Source: Phycisphaerae bacterium (GTDB lineage: Bacteria; Planctomycetota; Phycisphaerae; UBA1845; UTPLA1). From it: DNA of 64,000 nucleotides. Shown here in pieces: positions 60,709 to 64,000 of the stretch. The notes beneath the pieces were generated by a model that did not search any database, was not told the DNA's origin, and was given only the letters and a program-made list of their open reading frames with translations. The position numbers were made by a program, and so were the translations under genes. The stretch covers positions 1 through 64,000 of the forward strand of contig JAKLKO010000015.1 of assembly GCA_023150615.1 (NCBI GenBank), read 5' to 3'. Within the stretch, counting starts at the first letter, position 1. Each line of letters begins with the position of its first letter.

Positions 60709-60736
60709 ATTGTAGCGGAAGGCGCATCGGTCGCAA
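60709..60736 (-). promoter_or_regulatory. Promoter of the pyruvate dehydrogenase-glycogen run
   Basis: On the minus strand TTGCGA (60736-60731), 16-base spacer, TACAAT (60714-60709). Predicted start near 60702, with about 100 bases of leader. No other promoter-like sequence was noticed between the genes of the run, but small gaps of 35-58 bp leave room for weak ones. Confidence 0.55.
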
Positions 60737-60808
60737 CGATTCGCGGGCGCGGCGGGATTGTGCGGTTGCACCAAGCGCGGGAGTGAATCGGGGCGCACGG
60801 GTGCGCGA

Positions 60809-61747
60809 TCAGCCGAGGTGTCGCCGGTACCAGTCGATCGAGCGACGCAGCCCTTCGTCGAACGTCACGGACGGTTCGTAGCCGATGACTTCTTTCGCGC
60901 GTCGGATGTCGGCCCAGGAGTGCTTGATGTCGCCGGGCCGCGCGGGCACGTACTTCGGCGCGACGGCGGTGGCGAGCAGCGCGTTGATCCGGGCGATGAC
61001 CTGGTTAACGCTGATTTGCTCGCCGCAGGCGATGTTGACGACCTCGCCGCAGACGCGATCGGCCGAGGCAGCGAGGAGATTGGCCTGCACGACGTTCTCG
61101 ATGTACGTGAAGTCGCGCGTCTGCTCGCCGTCGCCGTAGACCGTCGGCGGCTCGCCGCGGAGGATTTTGGTCACGAACGCGGGGATCGCGGCGGCGTACT
61201 GGCTGGTCGGGTCCTGTCGCGGACCGAAGACGTTGAAGTACCTCAGTGAGATCGTCTGGAGCGCCCAGACGCTCGCAAATGCGCGGCAATACTGCTCGCC
61301 GGTGAGCTTCTGCACGGCATAGGGGCTGAGCGGGTCGGAGCGCATCGACTCGATCTTCGGCAGCGTCGGCGACTCCCCATAGGCCGAGCTGCTGGCGGCA
61401 TAGACGAAGCGGCGGACCTTCGCGTCGCGGGCGGCCATGAGCATGTTCAGGGTGCCGTTGATGTTGCAGCCGTGGCTGGTGACCGGGTCCTGCACGGACT
61501 TGGGGACGGACGGCAGGGCGGCCTGATGCAACACGATCTCGACGCCCTCACAGGCCGCGCGGCAGGTCGCCGCGTCGCGCATGTCGCCTTCGAGCAGCTC
61601 GATGCGGTCGAGGAACGGCGCGAGGTTCTCGCGCTTGCCGGTGATGTAGTTATCGAGGACGCGGACCGGCTCGCCCGCTTTGCACAGCGCTTCAACGAGA
61701 TGCGAACCGATGAAGCCGGCGCCGCCGGTGACGAGATACCTGGGCAC
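60809..61747 (-). CDS. NAD-dependent sugar-nucleotide epimerase (extended SDR)
   Basis: A 312-residue extended SDR: TGGAGFIGSHLVEAL for NAD, HQAALPSVPKSVQDP, catalytic Ser in AASSSAYGES, and YAVQK Tyr/Lys pair. The PSVPKSVQDP loop and FGPRQDPTSQYAAAIP match UDP-N-acetylglucosamine 4-epimerases of the WbpP/TviC type, though UDP-glucose 4-epimerase is possible. It supplies sugars for envelope polysaccharide or lipopolysaccharide. A GGAG site lies 12 bases before the ATG. It is 140 bp downstream of lpxI on the same strand. Confidence 0.9.
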   Translation of the reverse strand: MPRYLVTGGAGFIGSHLVEALCKAGEPVRVLDNYITGKRENLAPFLDRIELLEGDMRDAATCRAACEGVEIVLHQAALPSVPKSVQDPVTSHGCNINGTLNMLMAARDAKVRRFVYAASSSAYGESPTLPKIESMRSDPLSPYAVQKLTGEQYCRAFASVWALQTISLRYFNVFGPRQDPTSQYAAAIPAFVTKILRGEPPTVYGDGEQTRDFTYIENVVQANLLAASADRVCGEVVNIACGEQISVNQVIARINALLATAVAPKYVPARPGDIKHSWADIRRAKEVIGYEPSVTFDEGLRRSIDWYRRHLG

Positions 61748-61887
61748 GGGTCGCTCCTGATCGATGGATGCGCCGCGGCCCTGATACCGGCCGTCGGTAC
61801 GGATGCGGACGCGGCGGCGCGCATCGCACAGATTCTATCGCGGATCGACGCCCCGCGCTTGAACGTCCGGTCGCGCTCGCCGCGGCG

Positions 61888-62742
61888 CTAGTCCGTCCGT
61901 CCGACAATCACGATGCCGGCGCGGTCGGCGGCCTCGATCATCCGGTCGCGGTCGAGCATCAGCGTTTTATCGCCCTCGATCACGAGCACCGCGCCGCCCG
62001 CCGCGGCCATCTGCTCGATCGTCGCCGGTCCGACCGTCGGTACGTCGAAGCGCGGGTCCTGGTTCGGCTTGGCCGTCTTGACCAGCGTCCAGCCGCCGGC
62101 CGGACACAGCTCGCCGCAGCGCGCGATCAGGCGCGCCGTGCCCTCGATCGCCTCGACGGCGATGATGTCCTTGTCCTTGACGGCGACCGATTGGCCGACG
62201 TCCAGGCGGCCCATCTCACGGGCGATGCGCCAGCCGAGGGCGACGTCGTCCCCCTGCGCGGGCGTCGGGCGTCGGCGCGTCAGCACGCCGACCGGCGCGA
62301 GCGCATCGCGGCAGTACTGCGTCGAGTCGATCAAGCGGACGCCCTTCTCGGCCATCGCGTCGGCCACCGCCCGCAGCAGCGTGTCGTTTCGGCGATCGGC
62401 GGCCCTGAAATACCAGATTCGAATGCTAGTCCAATCGGGCAGGTAGGCCAACCACTGCCGCCAGCGCGGCAGACGCAGCATCTGCGCCTTTTCCACCGCG
62501 CCGGCCATGATCGCCTCGCGCGCGCCTTCGCGGCGGAGGATGCGGATCCAGCGGCCGGCCTGGACGATTCCCGCGCGGTAGAAGACGTCGCCGGTCTCGC
62601 GCAGCGATTCATCGGCGCAGCCGCGGAGCGCGATGACGACGACGCGCCGGCCGGCCGCGCGGGCCCCGTCCGCGACGAGATGTGGAAACCGTCCGGATCC
62701 GGCGATGAGGCCGAGTGTTTCGCGAGGAGAGGGGGCCGTCAT
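61888..62742 (-). CDS. lpxI: UDP-2,3-diacylglucosamine pyrophosphatase, LpxI type
   Basis: A 284-residue protein of the LpxI (DUF1009) family, which hydrolyses UDP-2,3-diacylglucosamine to lipid X in lipid A synthesis. Recognisable segments: LGLIAGSGRFPHLVADGAR, GAVEKAQMLRLPR, TRRRPTPAQGDDVALGWRIAREMGRLDVGQSVAVKD, the conserved AVEAIEGTARLI, and KTAKPNQDPRFDVPTVGP. Its presence indicates a lipid A-bearing outer membrane. A TATACT hexamer nine bases before the ATG (62757-62752, minus) suggests an mRNA with almost no leader. Confidence 0.93.
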   Translation of the reverse strand: MTAPSPRETLGLIAGSGRFPHLVADGARAAGRRVVVIALRGCADESLRETGDVFYRAGIVQAGRWIRILRREGAREAIMAGAVEKAQMLRLPRWRQWLAYLPDWTSIRIWYFRAADRRNDTLLRAVADAMAEKGVRLIDSTQYCRDALAPVGVLTRRRPTPAQGDDVALGWRIAREMGRLDVGQSVAVKDKDIIAVEAIEGTARLIARCGELCPAGGWTLVKTAKPNQDPRFDVPTVGPATIEQMAAAGGAVLVIEGDKTLMLDRDRMIEAADRAGIVIVGRTD

Positions 62743-62843
62743 GCGTCGGACAGTATATCCGCGTCGAGCGTCGCGGAGGTGGGCCCGGCGGTTTGGTCGG
62801 GTTGGAATCGACGCGAGGCTCGGCCGGACGATGGGCCGTGGTG

Positions 62844-62849
62844 TAGAAT
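62844..62849 (+). promoter_or_regulatory. -10-like hexamer for a leaderless small-protein mRNA
   Basis: TAGAAT, six bases, then the GTG start codon at 62856. No ribosome site. The divergent lpxI box lies 87 bp away. Confidence 0.45.
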
Positions 62850-62855
62850 GCGGTC

Positions 62856-63212
62856 GTGGGTTTGCTTCGTGCGTTCATCTCGTTGTGGCGCGGCACGGCC
62901 GACCGCGACGCGTTTCTTGCGTATCAGACCGGGCTGCTCGACTGGGCGCGCGACGTGCACGGGCTGACGCGCGACGAGTACGCCGCGCAGTTCGAGCGCC
63001 GCTACGTCTCGGCCGACGACCGCGACCTGTTCTTCGAGTACCTGCTGGCGGCCAGCAAGGAGGCGCCGAGCTACGTCACCGATCATCCGCGGATGCTCGA
63101 CGACCGGCGTCGGCTGTTCGAGCGTTTCGGGCTGCCGGTGCTGACGATGCGCGAGCTGCGCGACCTGGAGAACGACCGCCTGCGTCGGATGAACTCGCCG
63201 CTGCGGTTGTAG
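62856..63212 (+). CDS. Small helical hypothetical protein
   Basis: A 118-residue soluble, charged, mostly helical protein (GTADRDAFLAYQTGLLDWAR and FGLPVLTMRELRDLENDRLR). No domain recognised. Codon use matches neighbours and the start is supported by the hexamer/GTG arrangement upstream. It converges on the ABC permease gene with 55 bp between stops. Confidence 0.6.
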   Translation: MGLLRAFISLWRGTADRDAFLAYQTGLLDWARDVHGLTRDEYAAQFERRYVSADDRDLFFEYLLAASKEAPSYVTDHPRMLDDRRRLFERFGLPVLTMRELRDLENDRLRRMNSPLRL

Positions 63213-63267
63213 CCGGACCGGATTGCGAGAGCGTCGCACGGACGTCTCGTCCGCGGCGGGCGCTCGG

Positions 63268-64000
63268 TCATCCCTTGACTCCCGTCAGCGCGACTCCCTG
63301 GATGAAGTACCGCTGCGCCAGCAGGAAGATCAGGATCACCGGAACGGTCATGACGACTGCACCGGCCATGATCAGCGTGAAGACCATCTCCTTGCCCGCC
63401 ATGAATGAGAACAGCCCGAGCGCCAGCGGATAGAGCCGCTGGTCGTTGACGTAGATGAGCGGGCCCATGAAGTCGTTCCAGACGTACATGAACGTGAAGA
63501 CGCTGATGGCCGCCAGCGTGGGCTTCATCAGCGGCAGGGCGACGTGCCAGTAGATGCGGAAGAAGCCGCAGCCGTCGATCTTGGCCGCGTCCTCGAGATC
63601 GCGCGGGATGCCCTTCATGGCCTGCCGCAGCAGGAAGATCGCGAACGCGTCGATGCCGAGGCACGCGGGCACGAACAGCGGCGCGAGCGTGTTGTACCAG
63701 CCGAGCTGACGGTAGATGACGAACGACGGGATCATCGTGACCTGCACCGGGATCATCAGCGTCGCCAGCACGAGCGCGAAGCAGAGTTGACGACCGGGCC
63801 ATTGCAGCCGCGCGAACGCGTACGCCGCCAGCGAGCAACTGAAGCACGTCCCGGCGATGTTGGCCAGCGCGAGGAACGTGCTCGTGCCCAGGTAGCGCCA
63901 GAAGGGCACTTCGGCCAGCATCTCGCGATAGTTGTCCGTGCCCTTGGCCCAGTATGCCTCGGCGGGCGTGCTGCGCGAGACCTGCACGCGCAGACGCATG
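63268..64000 (-). CDS. Carbohydrate ABC transporter permease (MalG-like), 5' truncated by window edge
   Basis: The visible 243 residues are the C-terminal part of a CUT1-family inner-membrane permease: periplasmic start, membrane helices from LGTSTFLALANIAGTCFSCSLAAYAFARL onward, the EAA loop DLEDAAKIDGCGFFRIYWHVALP that contacts the ATPase, and the final LLAQRYFIQGVALTGVKG typical of MalG-type subunits. The family usually has about 270-300 residues, so 30-60 are missing beyond the window. Partner permease, binding protein and ATPase genes probably lie to the right. Confidence 0.92.
   Translation of the reverse strand, partial: MRLRVQVSRSTPAEAYWAKGTDNYREMLAEVPFWRYLGTSTFLALANIAGTCFSCSLAAYAFARLQWPGRQLCFALVLATLMIPVQVTMIPSFVIYRQLGWYNTLAPLFVPACLGIDAFAIFLLRQAMKGIPRDLEDAAKIDGCGFFRIYWHVALPLMKPTLAAISVFTFMYVWNDFMGPLIYVNDQRLYPLALGLFSFMAGKEMVFTLIMAGAVVMTVPVILIFLLAQRYFIQGVALTGVKG

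Overview
This is a GC-rich (about 65-70 %) bacterial chromosome segment with no rRNA, no recognisable tRNA, no phage and no insertion sequence. Several features point to Planctomycetota, probably a Phycisphaerae-like lineage: an ECF sigma factor of the planctomycete type beside a zinc-finger/Ser-Thr kinase/repeat protein, a secreted protein ending in a planctomycete 'GDVNGDG' dockerin-like module, a PEP-CTERM-like protein, a DUF1573 protein, lipid A gene lpxI, topoisomerase VI subunit B, a 'GSAGASPS' repeat, and rsmH outside any cell-division (dcw) cluster. The assignment is an inference; there is no marker RNA to confirm it.

Layout. 0-5.7 kb: ECF sigma factor, large membrane kinase, STAS protein, SLC13-type transporter. 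5.7-12.7 kb: coaD, then a minus-strand block with a coupled four-gene chain (membrane protein, zinc-ribbon protein, folE, BMP-type lipoprotein), an M17 aminopeptidase and top6B. 12.7-16.6 kb: a candidate small RNA, two long TPR proteins and a small protein. 16.6-20 kb: an ArsR-type regulator with an operator inside its promoter, a four-domain persulfide/CoA-disulfide reductase fusion, and the RNase P RNA gene. 20-28.4 kb: PEP-CTERM protein, rhomboid protease, MogA/MoaB protein, GT87-type membrane protein, FabG/PhaB-like reductase, cysK, cysC, and a secreted Asp-rich repeat protein. 28.5-33 kb: AmrS-like radical SAM enzyme, small basic protein, Tyr/Asp/Gly-rich lipoprotein, and a MauE-rhodanese-DUF1573 cassette. 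33.3-35 kb: three tandem Hsp20 genes behind a consensus sigma-54 promoter. 35.2-42.5 kb: rnfC-rnfD without the other rnf genes, DHH phosphoesterase, B12-type radical SAM enzyme, PKD-containing esterase, response regulator. 42.6-50.6 kb: rpsO-pnp, histidine kinase, PilZ-like protein, RlmN-type methylase, hibernation factor, lipoprotein hydrolase, rsmH. 50.6-60.7 kb: one minus-strand run encoding pyruvate dehydrogenase E1alpha, E1beta and E2, then GlgE, GlgX and GlgB. 60.8-64 kb: sugar-nucleotide epimerase, lpxI, a small protein, and a sugar ABC permease cut by the window end.

Functional themes. (1) Sulfur and thiols: cysK, cysC, the Cdr-rhodanese-TusA-DsrE fusion, and the MauE/rhodanese/DUF1573 cassette. 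(2) Central carbon and storage: E1/E2 are packed with glycogen genes, and glgE starts 4 bp after the E2 stop, which suggests co-expression of acetyl-CoA formation and alpha-glucan turnover. (3) Stress: sigma-54-driven Hsp20 trio, hibernation factor, STAS/kinase/sigma regulators.

A property of the whole window is a set of genes without Shine-Dalgarno sequences that carry a -10-like hexamer ending exactly six bases before the start codon. This points to leaderless mRNAs. All functional statements rest on motif recognition by eye; no database search was run.
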